In this document: one piece after another, positions 35,993-46,822 of the stretch
Layout: the number at the start of each line of letters is the position of its first letter
How positions within the stretch are numbered: position 1 is the stretch's first letter
Assembly (NCBI GenBank): GCA_002700095.1
Contig: PACL01000026.1
Coordinates: 1 to 64,000, forward strand
DNA from: Fulvimarina sp.
Lineage (GTDB): Bacteria > Pseudomonadota > Alphaproteobacteria > Rhizobiales > Rhizobiaceae
Reading direction: 5' to 3'
DNA length: 64,000 nt
Position numbers and translations under genes: made by a program
The notes under the pieces: model-generated
The model's input: only the letters and a program-made list of their open reading frames with translations
What the model was told of the DNA's origin: nothing
Database searches by the model: none

Positions 35993-36685
35993 CTATTCGG
36001 CGATGAAGCGGTAGCCGACGCCGGGCTCGTTGAGGATGAAACGCGGCGCGGCCGGGTCGTCCTTCAGCTTGGCGCGGATGCGGCCGATGAAGACCCGCAG
36101 ATACTGGACGTCCTCGGCATGGGCCGGTCCCCAAATCTCGGCGAGGATCTGGCGGTGCGTGACGATCCGGCCGGCATGGCCGGCGAGGAACGACAGGAGG
36201 TCGAACTCCTTGCGGGTCAGCCGCACCGGCTCGCCGTCGCAAAACACCTCGTGGGTGGCGCGGTCGAGGATGAGACCGGCAAAGCGCAGCTGCGCCGGTT
36301 CGGCAGCCCCCGCGTCCGGGCTGCGGCTGCGCAGGAGAACCCGCAGCCGCGCCAAAAGCTCGGCGATGCCGAAGGGCTTGGCGACATAGTCGTTGGCGCC
36401 GGCGTCCAGTGCCTCCACTTTCTCGGCCTCGGCCTGGCGCACCGACAGGATCAGGATCGGCATCTGCGACCATTCCCGGATGCGTCGCACGACCGCCTTG
36501 CCGTCGATGTCCGGAAGGCCGAGGTCGAGAATGACGAGATCGGGCGTCTCGGTGGCGGCCTTGGCGATGCCGTCCTCGCCGCGTGCCGCCTCGACGACGG
36601 CAAAGCCGTGCGCCTCCAGCGCGATGCGCAGGAAGCGGCGGATCTGGGTCTCGTCGTCGACGATCAGGATGCGCCCGGCGCTCAA
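35993..36685 (-). CDS. kdpE: Two-component response regulator KdpE
   Basis: OmpR family; next to kdpD with ATGA-type overlap. Confidence 0.94.
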   Translation of the reverse strand: MSAGRILIVDDETQIRRFLRIALEAHGFAVVEAARGEDGIAKAATETPDLVILDLGLPDIDGKAVVRRIREWSQMPILILSVRQAEAEKVEALDAGANDYVAKPFGIAELLARLRVLLRSRSPDAGAAEPAQLRFAGLILDRATHEVFCDGEPVRLTRKEFDLLSFLAGHAGRIVTHRQILAEIWGPAHAEDVQYLRVFIGRIRAKLKDDPAAPRFILNEPGVGYRFIAE

Positions 36686-39414
36686 CGGTTCTCATCCTCC
36701 TGGCTGCCGGACGGACTTTCGCCGGCAGCTGCTTCCTCGGCGGCCACGGCCGGAAGGCTGATCACGATGCGCGTTCCCGTCCCGTCGGGCCTTGCGGCCT
36801 CGGCGCGGATGCCGCCGCCATGGGCTTCGAGGATGCCGCGGCAGATGGCGAGACCGAGCCCCGTGCCCGCCTTCTGCCCGTCGCCCTCCGCGACCCTGTA
36901 GAACATGTCGAAGACCTTGTCCCGGTCCCCGGGAGGAATGCCGGGGCCCTCGTCGGTGATGGACAGGACGACGCTTGCGCCGCTGCCCTCGCCGGAAACG
37001 CCGATGGCGGTGCCGGGTTCGGAATATTTCCCGGCATTGTCGAGAATGTTGGCGATCACCTGTTCGATAAGGACGGAATCGCCATCGGCCAGCGGCAGAT
37101 CGGCCGGCAGATCCAGCACCAGGCGATGCTGGCCGAGCGAATGGCGCAGGCGCCGCGTGGCGCGGCCGACGATCTCGCGCAGGTCGATCGCCTCGTGCCG
37201 AACCGTCAGCGCGCCATAGCCGAGCCGGGTCATGTCGAGAAGGTTCTGGACGTAGCGGTTCAGCCGCTCGCCCTCCTCGAAGATCGTCTCCGCCATCGCC
37301 CGCCGTCCCGCCGCGCCGAGGGCATCGTCAGCCTCGATCAGGCTCGACGCCGCGCCGATGATCGAGACCAACGGCGTGCGAAGGTCGTGGCTGACCGAGG
37401 ACAGGAGCGCCGCCCGCAGCCGTTCGGTCTCGGACAGGAGCCGGCTCTCCTCTATGTCGCTGACCAGCCGGGTGCGTTCGATCGCGACGGCGATCTGGTC
37501 GACCAGCGCGTCGAGCAGGCGGCGTTCGGACGGGCCGGGGAGGAGGCCCTGCGGGAACTTCACCCCGAGAAGGCCGATCGGCTTCGCCCCCGTGCCGAGC
37601 GGCAGGAACAGCCAGGACGAGGTCGGCAGGGTGACCGAACTCCAGCCGGCCGGCTCCTTGTGCCGGTAGGCCCATTCGGCGGCGCCCCAGTCCTTCACGT
37701 CCAGCCGATCCTCGGGCGGGAAGCCGCCGAGGATCGTCAGGCGCCCGCCCTCGTTCGGCCCGAGCAGCAGCGCGTCGCATTTCAGCGTCGAGGCGACGTG
37801 ATGGACGGCGGCCCACACCACGTCGTCGAGCGAGGCGGCGCTGGCGATCCTGCGGCTGAACTCGTAGAGCCGCATGGTCCGCTCGGCGATCGCCCGCTGG
37901 GCGGAGGCCTGGGTTCGCAGCCGTGCCGCCTGATTGCCGGTGACGATCGAGACGATCACGAACAGGACGAGCGTCAGGATCTCGCTCTCGCGGTAGACGT
38001 GCAGCGTGTAGTAGGGCTCGGTGAAGAAGAAGTTGTAGGCGACGAAGGACGCGAGGCTGGCGAACACCGACGGGGCGAGGCCGTATCGCGCCGCCGCGAA
38101 CAGCACCGCAGGCAGGAAGATCAGCGACAGGCCCTCCGCCGGCATCACGTCGAGCAGCAGCTGGGCCAGCCCGCAGGCCGCGGCGACGGCGAGGGCCGAC
38201 CAGAGATAGGCCTTCGGCAACTGCCATTCGACGTCGGGCACCGCCGAGCGCAGGACCGCCTCGTCCCCGACGCCGCGATCGGCCGAGGCGAGCGTGACCT
38301 CGAAGTCGCCGGCCTCGGCGAGGATGGTGCCCGCGACGGTCTCGCGGCCGCACCAGGGCAGCCAGCGGCGCGCCCGCGCTCGTCCGATGACGATCCGGCT
38401 GACATTGCGCGAGCGGGCATAGGCGAGGATCTCGCCGGCAACGTCGGAGAAGGCGTTCACTGACACCACCTCGGCGCCGAGGGTCTCGGCGAGCCGCAGC
38501 GCATCGACGAGCGCGTCCTTTTCGCGTTCCGGCAGGCTCTCGGTGACGGGCGTGACGACGCTGAGGGCGATCCAGGGCAGGCGGGCCCGCTCTGCCATGC
38601 GCTTGGCGGCGCGCACCGCGCTCTTGGCTGCCGGGGCTTCGTTGACGCAGACGAGGATGCGTTCCTGCGCCGGCCAGGGGCCGGGGATGGCATGGCTGCG
38701 CATGTGTGCCGTCATCTGCGCATCCACCCGGTCGGCGGCGATGCGCATGGCGAGTTCACGGAGCGCGGTCAGGTTGCCCTTGGAAAAGAAATTCTGGATC
38801 GCCCGGGCGATCTGCTCCTGGACATAGACCTTGCCCTGGCGAAGCCGAGCGATCAGCTCTTCGGGCGGCAGGTCGACGAGCTCGATCTCGTCGGTGAGCT
38901 CGATCACCCTGTCGGGCACGGTCTCGCGCACCCTGACGCCGGAAATGCGGGCAACGACGTCGTTGAGGCTTTCCAGATGCTGGACGTTCAGCGTCGAGTA
39001 GACGTCGATGCCGGCGGCCAGCAGTTCCTCGATGTCCTGCCAGCGCTTGGCGTGGCGCGAGCCCTCGACATTGGTGTGAGCGAGTTCGTCGACGAGGACG
39101 AGCTGCGGGCGGCGGGCGAGGAGCGCGTCGAGGTCGAGCTCGGGCATGGCGCGGCCGCGATAGAACAGCCGCGCGCGGGGCTGGATCTCGAGCCCCGCGA
39201 CGAGGCGCTCGGTTTCCGCCCGGCCGTGGGTCTCGACCACGCCGACGACGACATCGATGCCCTCGTTCAGCCGGATCCGCGCCGCCTCCAGCATGGCGTA
39301 GGTCTTGCCGACGCCGGGGGCGGCGCCGAGGAAGATCTTCAGCCGTCCCCGACCTTCGCGGTTGGCCTCCGCCAGGAGCGCTTCGGGTTCGGGACGGGTC
39401 TCGGTCACGGCCAT
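36682..39414 (-). CDS. kdpD: Sensor histidine kinase KdpD
   Basis: GRLKIFLGAAPGVGKTYAMLEAA, USP domain, SVSHDLRTPLVSIIGAASSL. Confidence 0.96.
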   Translation of the reverse strand: MAVTETRPEPEALLAEANREGRGRLKIFLGAAPGVGKTYAMLEAARIRLNEGIDVVVGVVETHGRAETERLVAGLEIQPRARLFYRGRAMPELDLDALLARRPQLVLVDELAHTNVEGSRHAKRWQDIEELLAAGIDVYSTLNVQHLESLNDVVARISGVRVRETVPDRVIELTDEIELVDLPPEELIARLRQGKVYVQEQIARAIQNFFSKGNLTALRELAMRIAADRVDAQMTAHMRSHAIPGPWPAQERILVCVNEAPAAKSAVRAAKRMAERARLPWIALSVVTPVTESLPEREKDALVDALRLAETLGAEVVSVNAFSDVAGEILAYARSRNVSRIVIGRARARRWLPWCGRETVAGTILAEAGDFEVTLASADRGVGDEAVLRSAVPDVEWQLPKAYLWSALAVAAACGLAQLLLDVMPAEGLSLIFLPAVLFAAARYGLAPSVFASLASFVAYNFFFTEPYYTLHVYRESEILTLVLFVIVSIVTGNQAARLRTQASAQRAIAERTMRLYEFSRRIASAASLDDVVWAAVHHVASTLKCDALLLGPNEGGRLTILGGFPPEDRLDVKDWGAAEWAYRHKEPAGWSSVTLPTSSWLFLPLGTGAKPIGLLGVKFPQGLLPGPSERRLLDALVDQIAVAIERTRLVSDIEESRLLSETERLRAALLSSVSHDLRTPLVSIIGAASSLIEADDALGAAGRRAMAETIFEEGERLNRYVQNLLDMTRLGYGALTVRHEAIDLREIVGRATRRLRHSLGQHRLVLDLPADLPLADGDSVLIEQVIANILDNAGKYSEPGTAIGVSGEGSGASVVLSITDEGPGIPPGDRDKVFDMFYRVAEGDGQKAGTGLGLAICRGILEAHGGGIRAEAARPDGTGTRIVISLPAVAAEEAAAGESPSGSQEDENR

Positions 39415-39424
39415 TGCAGGGCGC

Positions 39425-40042
39425 TCAGCGCATGCCGCCATTGGCGGCGACCGGTTCGCCGGCGCGCGAGCCGGGAATCGAGGCCGGCGCGAGTTCGTTG
39501 AGGGCAAGGTTCAGCGCGAGGACGTTCACCCGCGGTTCGCCCAGGATGCCGAAGCTGCGGGAAACGACGATCCGTCCCACAAGCGCGCGCACCGCGGCGA
39601 CCTCGAGCCCGCGCGCCCTGGCGACGCGCGGCGCCTGGAAAGTTGCGGCTGCCGGCGAGATCTCCGGGTCGAGACCGCTGCCTGATGTGGTGACGAGATC
39701 GATCGGCACCGGAACGCCCGGGTTATCCGCCGCGAGGCGGGCGACGTCCGTTTCGATGCGCTGCTTCAGGGCGGCGCTGGTCGGGCCGAGATTGCTGCCG
39801 CTGCTGGCGCCGCCGTCGTAGCTGGCGGCCGAGGGGCGCGGGTGGAAATAGCCCGGATCGGTGAAGGCCTGGGCGACCAGCGAGGAGCCGATCACCTGGC
39901 CGTTCTTCATCACCAGGCTGCCATTCGCCTCGGCGGGAAACAGCGCCTGCGCCGCGCCGGTCATCGCGAGCGGGTAGAGGACGCCGGTCAGAAGCGTCAT
40001 GGCCGTGATCATCACGAAAGCGGGCCTGATCTGCGAGAGCAT
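39425..40042 (-). CDS. kdpC: K+-transporting ATPase subunit C
   Basis: [36 protein letters not shown]. Confidence 0.95.
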   Translation of the reverse strand: MLSQIRPAFVMITAMTLLTGVLYPLAMTGAAQALFPAEANGSLVMKNGQVIGSSLVAQAFTDPGYFHPRPSAASYDGGASSGSNLGPTSAALKQRIETDVARLAADNPGVPVPIDLVTTSGSGLDPEISPAAATFQAPRVARARGLEVAAVRALVGRIVVSRSFGILGEPRVNVLALNLALNELAPASIPGSRAGEPVAANGGMR

Positions 40043-40053
40043 GGAAGAGTTCC

Positions 40054-42090
40054 TTACGCGAGAGAAAGGGCGCTGACCACGAGGTCGATCGCCTTGATGC
40101 CGATGAACGGGACGACGAGGCCGCCGAGGCCGTAGATCAGGAGGTTGCGCCTGAGGAGGCTGGCGGCGGAGGCCGGGGCGTAGCGGACGCCCTTCAGCGC
40201 CAGCGGGATCAGCGCGATGATGACGAGGGCGTTGAAGATCACCGCCGAGAGGATGGCGCTGCCGGGGCTCGCCAGGCCCATGACGTTGAGCGCGCCGAGG
40301 CCGGGATAGGCGGTGACGAACAGCGCCGGCAGGATGGCGAAGTACTTGGCGACGTCGTTGGCGATCGAGAAGGTGGTGAGCGCGCCGCGCGAGATCAGCA
40401 GCTGCTTGCCGACCATGACGATCTCGATCAGCTTGGTCGGGTCGCTGTCGAGGTCGATGAGGTTGCCGGCCTCCTTTGCGGCGGGCGTGCCGGGGTTCAT
40501 GGCGACGCCGACATCGGCCTGGGCGAGTGCCGGCGCGTCGTTCGAACCGTCGCCGCACATGGCGACCAGCTTGCCCTCCGCCTGTTCCTTGCGGATCAGC
40601 TCCAGCTTGTTCTCCGGCGTCGCCTCCGCAAGAAAGTCGTCGACGCCGGCCTCGGCCGCGATGACGGCGGCGGTCAACGGGTTGTCGCCGGTGATCATCA
40701 CCGTGCGCACGCCCATCCGGCGGAGCTCGGCGAAACGCTCGCGGATGCCCGGCTTGACGATGTCCTTCAGGTGGATGACGCCCAGCGGGCGCTGGTTCTC
40801 CGCCACCACCAGCGGCGTGCCGCCGGATCGGGCGATGCGCTCCACCATGTCGCCCAGCGGCTGGCTGCGCCCGGTCCCGCACCAGGCGAGGACGGCGTCG
40901 GCGGCGCCCTTGCGCAGGGTCGTGCCGTCATCGAGATCGGCGCCGGACAGCCGGGTCTGGGCGGAGAAGGCGATGGTGCTGCGGATGGCGGCGTCGCTGG
41001 CCTCGTTGCCCGGCAGGAGCGGGCGGGCGAAATCGACGACCGAGCGACCCTCGGGCGTCTCGTCGCCCTGGGATGCGAGGAAGGCGGCCCGCGCCAGCCT
41101 TGCGTCGCTCACGCCCGGCAGGGCCAGGAAGGCGTCGGCCCGCCTTGCGCCGAAGGTGATGGTGCCGGTCTTGTCGAGCAGCAGCGTGTCGACGTCGCCG
41201 GCGGCCTCCACGGCGCGGCCGGATTTCGCGACGACGTTGGCCTTCACCAGCCGGTCCATGCCGGCGACGCCGATCGCCGACAGAAGGCCGCCGATGGTCG
41301 TCGGGATGAGGGTGACGAGCAGCGCGATCAGGAAGGCGACGGGCACGAAGGCGCCGGAATAGGCGATGAAGGGCTGCAGCGTCACGACCACCAGGAGGAA
41401 GATGATGGTCATGCCGACGAGCAGGATGTTGAGGGCGATCTCGTTCGGCGTCTTCTGGCGCTTGGCGCCTTCGACGAGGGCGATCATCCGGTCGAGGAAG
41501 CTCTCGCCGGGCCTCGCCGTTACCCGCACCTTGAGCCAGTCGGAGACGATGCGGGTGCCGCCGGTGACCGAGGAGCGATCGCCGCCGGATTCGCGGATGA
41601 CCGGGGCGCTCTCGCCGGTGATGGCGGATTCGTCCACCGAGGCGACGCCGTCGATCACCTCGCCGTCGGCGGGGATGATGTCGCCCGTCTCGACGAGGAC
41701 GAGGTCGCCGGTGGAAAGGCTGCGGCTCGACACCTCGTCGAAGGCGGCGGCATCGGGCGCGGCGAGCTTCTTGGCCGTGGTCTCGCTCTGTGTCGCCCGC
41801 AGCGTGTCGGCCCGCGCCTTGCCGCGGCCCTCCGCCATCGCCTCGGCGAGATTGGCGAAATAGACGGTGAACCAGAGCCAGGCGGCGATCTGGCCGGTGA
41901 GGAGGCTCTGCGCGCCGCCGGTAACGACATCGCGCAGGAAGAGGATCGTGGTCAGCGCCGCGACGACCTCGGTCACGAACATGACGGGATTCGCGATCAT
42001 CTGGCGCGGATCGAGCTTTCGCAGCGCCGACCTCAGCGCCGGCCTGACGATCGCGGGATCGAACAGCGTGGTATCGACTGTCTTGGACAT
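40054..42090 (-). CDS. kdpB: K+-transporting ATPase subunit B (P-type)
   Basis: [39 protein letters not shown]. Confidence 0.97.
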   Translation of the reverse strand: MSKTVDTTLFDPAIVRPALRSALRKLDPRQMIANPVMFVTEVVAALTTILFLRDVVTGGAQSLLTGQIAAWLWFTVYFANLAEAMAEGRGKARADTLRATQSETTAKKLAAPDAAAFDEVSSRSLSTGDLVLVETGDIIPADGEVIDGVASVDESAITGESAPVIRESGGDRSSVTGGTRIVSDWLKVRVTARPGESFLDRMIALVEGAKRQKTPNEIALNILLVGMTIIFLLVVVTLQPFIAYSGAFVPVAFLIALLVTLIPTTIGGLLSAIGVAGMDRLVKANVVAKSGRAVEAAGDVDTLLLDKTGTITFGARRADAFLALPGVSDARLARAAFLASQGDETPEGRSVVDFARPLLPGNEASDAAIRSTIAFSAQTRLSGADLDDGTTLRKGAADAVLAWCGTGRSQPLGDMVERIARSGGTPLVVAENQRPLGVIHLKDIVKPGIRERFAELRRMGVRTVMITGDNPLTAAVIAAEAGVDDFLAEATPENKLELIRKEQAEGKLVAMCGDGSNDAPALAQADVGVAMNPGTPAAKEAGNLIDLDSDPTKLIEIVMVGKQLLISRGALTTFSIANDVAKYFAILPALFVTAYPGLGALNVMGLASPGSAILSAVIFNALVIIALIPLALKGVRYAPASAASLLRRNLLIYGLGGLVVPFIGIKAIDLVVSALSLA

Positions 42091-42191
42091 CTTGAGTGGT
42101 CCCTGGAAGGATGGGCCGACCGGAGGAGGCCTTGCCGCCTCCGGTGCCCGAATGGTGGGCCCGAATGGTGGGAATGCGACCGGCAGTGCGG

Positions 42192-43910
42192 TCAGACGGT
42201 CTGGCCGGCGAGCATCGCCATGTGCTCGGCGATGGGGCCGAGGGCGAGGGCCGGGAAGAAGGTCAGCCCGCCGATGATCAGGACGACGGCGACGAGCAGC
42301 CCGACGAAGAGCGGCGTGTGCGTCGGGAACGTTCCGGCCGAGGCGGGCACGGTCTTCTTGGCCGCGAGCGAGCCCGCGATCGCCAGCATGGGAATGATGA
42401 AGACGTAGCGGCCGAGCAGCATGGCGATGCCGATCATGGTGTTGTGGTAGGGGGTGTTCGCCCCAAATCCCGCGAAAGCCGAGCCGTTGTTGCCGGTGCC
42501 GGAGGAGTAGGCGTAGAGGATCTCCGACAGGCCGTGCGGGCCGGCGTCCTGGACCGAGGCAAGGGCGGCCGGGATCATCGTGGCCATGGCACCGAAGACG
42601 AGGACGCCAAGCGGCATCACCAGGAAGGCGATGACCGACAGCTTCACCTCCTTGGCCTCGATCTTCTTGCCCAGATATTCCGGCGTGCGGCCGACCATCA
42701 GCCCGGCGATGAACACCGTCAGGAGCACGAAGGCGAGCATGCCGTAGAAGCCTGAGCCGACGCCGCCGAAGACCACCTCGCCGGTCTGCATCTGCAGCAT
42801 CGGGGCGAGCATGCCGAGCGGCATGAAACTGTCATGCATCGCATTGACAGAGCCGTTGGAGGCCGCGGTCGTCGCGGTTGCCCAGAGCGCCGAATTGCCG
42901 GTGCCGAAGCGGACCTCCTTGCCCTCCATGTTCCCGGCCGACTGGTCGACCTGAAGCTCGGCTACGATCGGGTTGCCCTGGATCTCCGAGCCGTAAGTGA
43001 GGGCGAGGGAACCGAGGAAGAGGACGAGCATCGCCGCGAAGATCGCCGCCCCCTGGCGCATGTCCCGGACCATCGTGCCGAACATGAAGGGGAAGGCCGC
43101 CGGGATCAGCAGGATCGCCAGCATTTCGGCGAAGTTCGTCAGCGGCGTCGGGTTTTCGTAGGGCACCGCCGAGTTGGCGTTGAAGAAGCCGCCACCATTG
43201 GTGCCGAGCTGCTTGATGGCGATCTGCGCGGCGGCAGGCCCCTGCGCGATCGTCTGCTTCGCCCCTTCGAGCGTCGTCGCATCGACATAGGAGGCAAGGT
43301 TCTGCGGCACGCCCTGCCAGACCAGGAACAGGCCGAACAGGATCGACAGCGGCAACAGGACGTAGAGGACGGCGCGGACGAGATCGATCCAGAAGTTGCC
43401 GACGCCCCGCGTCTCCCGGCCGGCAAAGCCGCGGATCACCGCCGCGCCGACGGCGATCCCGGTGCCGGCCGAGACGAAGTTCTGGACGCCGAGGCCGACC
43501 ATCTGGCTGAAATACGACATCGTCGTCTCGCCGCCATAGGCCTGCCAGTTGGTGTTGGTGACGAAGCTCACCGCGGTGTTGAAGGCAAGGTCCGGGGACA
43601 GGCCCGGCAGGCCCTGCGGGTTGAACGGCAAGACGCCCTGCAGGCGAAGCATGGCGTAGAGCACGAACCAGCCGGCGAGGTTGAACGCCAGCGCCGCCAG
43701 CGCATAGCGCGTCCAATGCTGGTCAGCCGTCCTCGGATCGACGCCGCAGGCCCGGGCGATTCCGGTTTCGACAGGCGCGAGCAGGGGAAAGAGAAAGGTT
43801 TGCTCGCCCGAAAAGACCCGGGCGAGGTAGATGCCGAGCGGCCAGGCGAGAGCCGCCAGAAGGACGCAGTAGAGGATGAACTGGAGAATGTCGGAAGCCA
43901 TCGCGTTCAC
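42192..43910 (-). CDS. kdpA: K+-transporting ATPase subunit A
   Basis: [26 protein letters not shown] selectivity region. Confidence 0.97.
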   Translation of the reverse strand: MNAMASDILQFILYCVLLAALAWPLGIYLARVFSGEQTFLFPLLAPVETGIARACGVDPRTADQHWTRYALAALAFNLAGWFVLYAMLRLQGVLPFNPQGLPGLSPDLAFNTAVSFVTNTNWQAYGGETTMSYFSQMVGLGVQNFVSAGTGIAVGAAVIRGFAGRETRGVGNFWIDLVRAVLYVLLPLSILFGLFLVWQGVPQNLASYVDATTLEGAKQTIAQGPAAAQIAIKQLGTNGGGFFNANSAVPYENPTPLTNFAEMLAILLIPAAFPFMFGTMVRDMRQGAAIFAAMLVLFLGSLALTYGSEIQGNPIVAELQVDQSAGNMEGKEVRFGTGNSALWATATTAASNGSVNAMHDSFMPLGMLAPMLQMQTGEVVFGGVGSGFYGMLAFVLLTVFIAGLMVGRTPEYLGKKIEAKEVKLSVIAFLVMPLGVLVFGAMATMIPAALASVQDAGPHGLSEILYAYSSGTGNNGSAFAGFGANTPYHNTMIGIAMLLGRYVFIIPMLAIAGSLAAKKTVPASAGTFPTHTPLFVGLLVAVVLIIGGLTFFPALALGPIAEHMAMLAGQTV

Positions 43911-43913
43911 CCC

Positions 43914-44003
43914 TCAGAAATGTTCGGGGCGCGCGAGCGCATAGGCAAGATAGGCCATGAGGCCGATGGCGGTGACGGCGCCGAGGACGAGGTCGAAGCT
44001 CAT
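43914..44003 (-). CDS. kdpF: K+-transporting ATPase subunit F (29 aa), below the ORF track cutoff
   Basis: Manual translation MSFDLVLGAVTAIGLMAYLAYALARPEHF*, directly upstream of kdpA. Confidence 0.88.
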   Translation of the reverse strand: MSFDLVLGAVTAIGLMAYLAYALARPEHF

Positions 44004-44013
44004 GGTCGGCGCC

Positions 44014-44097
44014 TCAGATCCGCTCGCAGCCGGAGACGGCAAGGGCCGCGGCGGCGAAGAAGCCAAGGGCGAGGGCGAGATAGGCGATGTCGAACAT
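44014..44097 (-). CDS. 27-aa predicted single-TM micro-protein upstream of kdpF
   Basis: Manual translation MFDIAYLALALGFFAAAALAVSGCERI*; same strand, 10 nt before kdpF. Confidence 0.65.
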   Translation of the reverse strand: MFDIAYLALALGFFAAAALAVSGCERI

Positions 44098-44386
44098 GGG
44101 ACTGCTCTCCGATTGGGATGGCAGTCAGTTAGGTCCTCCGGCCGTCAACGGGCCATTCGCGGATGAGCCTGCGCCGGTAGAGAGCGCGTAAACGTGTTAT
44201 GCTGCGTTTATGCCCCGCATTGGTGCTGCTGCGGCGTTCGGTCACGGGGGGCTCGCCGTTCGCCAAAACGAGCAGCCTTTCCAAAGCCGAAGGGGCATAT
44301 CCAGTGTCGGCAAAGGTCCGGCAAGCACCTGAAAGTACGGCGAACTTACTAAAGTTCATCGTCCAGATTTCCAATTCGTTAACGCC

Positions 44387-46822
44387 GTGCTGCTATCGCT
44401 CGAACGGTGTCCCAGGCCCGCGGGATCCCAGATGTCGAAGGCAAACAGGTCGCCCGTATTGGCCAGGACAGGATCAGCGCCGGATCACGACACGCTGCAC
44501 AAGGTCTGGCTCGATCAGCTCGATCTGGCGTTGCGGCTGGCGCCCTTCACCATCACGACCGGCCTCACGGTCTCGATCATCGTCTGCTACTACTTCTGGC
44601 AGCCGTCGACGATTCCCTATGTCGTCGGGCTCCAGGCGGTCAACTTCGTGCTGGCTGCGCTCGGGTTCAGGGCCTGCGGGTCCTGGCGGCGCGGACGGCT
44701 GGTTGCGAATGCGCTGACGATCAGGACGATCCGGCGACGGACGATCTGGGTGGCCGCGTGTGCCGGCGTCGCCCTCGCCTCGATTCCCGTGATGCTGTTT
44801 TCCGGAGCCGATGCCGACGGGCGGCTGCTGATCGCGGCAACCTGTGCCGGCCTGATCGCCACGGGCCTCTGCGTCGGCTTCGTTCCCGCCGCGGGGATGC
44901 TCTATTCCGGCAGCATCATCCTTGGCTCCTTCGTCGCGCTCGCGATGACGGGAGAGCCCTTCTACATCATCATCGCGATCCTGCTCGCGATCTATTCGTG
45001 CTTCATCTTCGCCACGACGATCCAGATCGGCAAGCTGGTCAGCCTGCGGGCGATCGTCCAGGTCGATCTCGACAAGCAGCGGGAAGTCAGCGGACTCCTG
45101 CTCAACGACTTCGAACAGAACTCCAGCGACTGGCTGTGGGAGACCGACCCGGACGGCCTCATTCGCTCGCCCTCGCCGCGGTTCGCCGAGGTCGCGCAGA
45201 CCGATCGGGATTGCCTGGCGTTGTCCCGCTTCGCGACCCTTGTCACGCCGGCATGCAATCAGCCGAGCGAGGCACTCTCCTATCTCCTGTCCGCGATCGC
45301 CGATCGCCGTCCCTTCAAGCGCATCACCATCCCGGTCGAGATCGGGGAGGCGACACACTGGTGGGCGCTGACAGGAAAGCCCGTCTACGACCGGGAAAAG
45401 CGCTTCCAGGGCTTTCGCGGCATCGGCTCGGACGTGACGCTGCAACATGAATACATGGCGACGCTCGACCATCTCGCGAACCACGACGTCCTGACGCAGC
45501 TGCCCAATCGCCGACGCTTCGAGCAGCTCGTCGCCGATGCGCAGCATGCCTTTCTCCACCGGCCGAACGGCGCCGGCTACGGGATTCTCTGCCTCGATCT
45601 CGATCGCTTCAAGCAGGTCAACGACACCTTTGGCCACGCCGTCGGTGACGACCTCCTGCGCAAGATCGGCGAGCGCCTGCAGACCTTTGCCGGGCCCGAT
45701 CTGGTGGTCGCGCGGTTCGCCGGAGACGAGTTCGCGATCCTCTACGCCACGCCGGATGTCGACGCCAACGCGGCCCTCGCCGGGAGGATCGTCGACGCCC
45801 TGCAGGAGCCCTTCGTCTTCAACGATCTTTATCTCGACGTCGGCGTGAGCATCGGCATCGCGATCGCCAGCGACGACGCGACGTCGGAGGAGATCCTGCG
45901 CAAGGCGGATGCGGCGCTCTACCGGATGAAGGAGGACGGCGGCGGCGGCTACCGGTTCTACGTGCCGGCGATGGACGAGCACAAGGAGGAGCGCGCTTCC
46001 CTGATGGGCGAGCTGCGCGGCGGCCTCGATCGCGGCGAGTTCACGCTGCACTACCAGCCTCTTGTATCGGCCGCCTGCAGCGAGCTCTGCGGCTTCGAGG
46101 CGCTGATGCGCTGGAACCACCCTGTCCATGGGCAGGTGCCGCCCTCCAAGTTCATCGCGCTGGCCGAAGAGACCGGCGCGATCCTGGCGCTCGGCGAATG
46201 GGGCTTGCGGACTGCGTGCCGCTTCGCGACGACCTGGCAGGATCCGACCCTGACGATCGCCGTCAACGTCTCGACCGTCCAGATCCGGCACTCCGATCTG
46301 GTCGCGGTGGTCTCGAGGGCCCTTTCGGACTTCGGGCTGGAGCCATCGCGGCTTGAGCTGGAAATCACCGAGACGGCCTTCCTGGCGACGACAAACGAGG
46401 CCATGGCGGTGCTGGAAAACCTGCGCCGGCTTGGCGTGAGGCTGGCCCTCGACGACTTCGGCGCCGGCTATTCCAGCCTCAGCTACCTGCGGAAGCTGCC
46501 GGTCGACAAGATCAAGATCGACCGCAGCTTCATCATCGACCTGCCCGAGGTCGAGAGCGACGTCAGCATCGTCAAGACCATCGTCGAGCTCGGGCGGACC
46601 CTCGGCATGACGACCATCGCCGAGGGCGTCGAGACCCTGGCCCAGCGAGACTGCCTGCGACAGATCGGCTGCCCCCAGCTGCAGGGCTACCTGTTCGGTG
46701 CGCCCGCCTCGGAGGAGGCCACCCTGCAGGTGATCGCCAGGAAGGCCATGCGCTTCGAGCCCCGGATCGTCGGCGGCGACGGCACCCGGTCAGCCGGCCT
46801 TGCGCGCTCCGTCCCCGACTGA
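44387..46822 (+). CDS. Membrane-anchored GGDEF/EAL (diguanylate cyclase/phosphodiesterase) protein
   Basis: N-terminal TM region; GGDEF domain with ARFAGDEFAIL; EAL domain with GFEALMRWNHP and DKIKIDRSFI; start may be 44432. Confidence 0.93.
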   Translation: MLLSLERCPRPAGSQMSKANRSPVLARTGSAPDHDTLHKVWLDQLDLALRLAPFTITTGLTVSIIVCYYFWQPSTIPYVVGLQAVNFVLAALGFRACGSWRRGRLVANALTIRTIRRRTIWVAACAGVALASIPVMLFSGADADGRLLIAATCAGLIATGLCVGFVPAAGMLYSGSIILGSFVALAMTGEPFYIIIAILLAIYSCFIFATTIQIGKLVSLRAIVQVDLDKQREVSGLLLNDFEQNSSDWLWETDPDGLIRSPSPRFAEVAQTDRDCLALSRFATLVTPACNQPSEALSYLLSAIADRRPFKRITIPVEIGEATHWWALTGKPVYDREKRFQGFRGIGSDVTLQHEYMATLDHLANHDVLTQLPNRRRFEQLVADAQHAFLHRPNGAGYGILCLDLDRFKQVNDTFGHAVGDDLLRKIGERLQTFAGPDLVVARFAGDEFAILYATPDVDANAALAGRIVDALQEPFVFNDLYLDVGVSIGIAIASDDATSEEILRKADAALYRMKEDGGGGYRFYVPAMDEHKEERASLMGELRGGLDRGEFTLHYQPLVSAACSELCGFEALMRWNHPVHGQVPPSKFIALAEETGAILALGEWGLRTACRFATTWQDPTLTIAVNVSTVQIRHSDLVAVVSRALSDFGLEPSRLELEITETAFLATTNEAMAVLENLRRLGVRLALDDFGAGYSSLSYLRKLPVDKIKIDRSFIIDLPEVESDVSIVKTIVELGRTLGMTTIAEGVETLAQRDCLRQIGCPQLQGYLFGAPASEEATLQVIARKAMRFEPRIVGGDGTRSAGLARSVPD

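Noticed and set aside
34323-36695. 790-aa minus-strand ORF spanning HDAC-like gene and kdpE
   Set aside because: Wrong frame of kdpE joined to antisense of the HDAC-like gene
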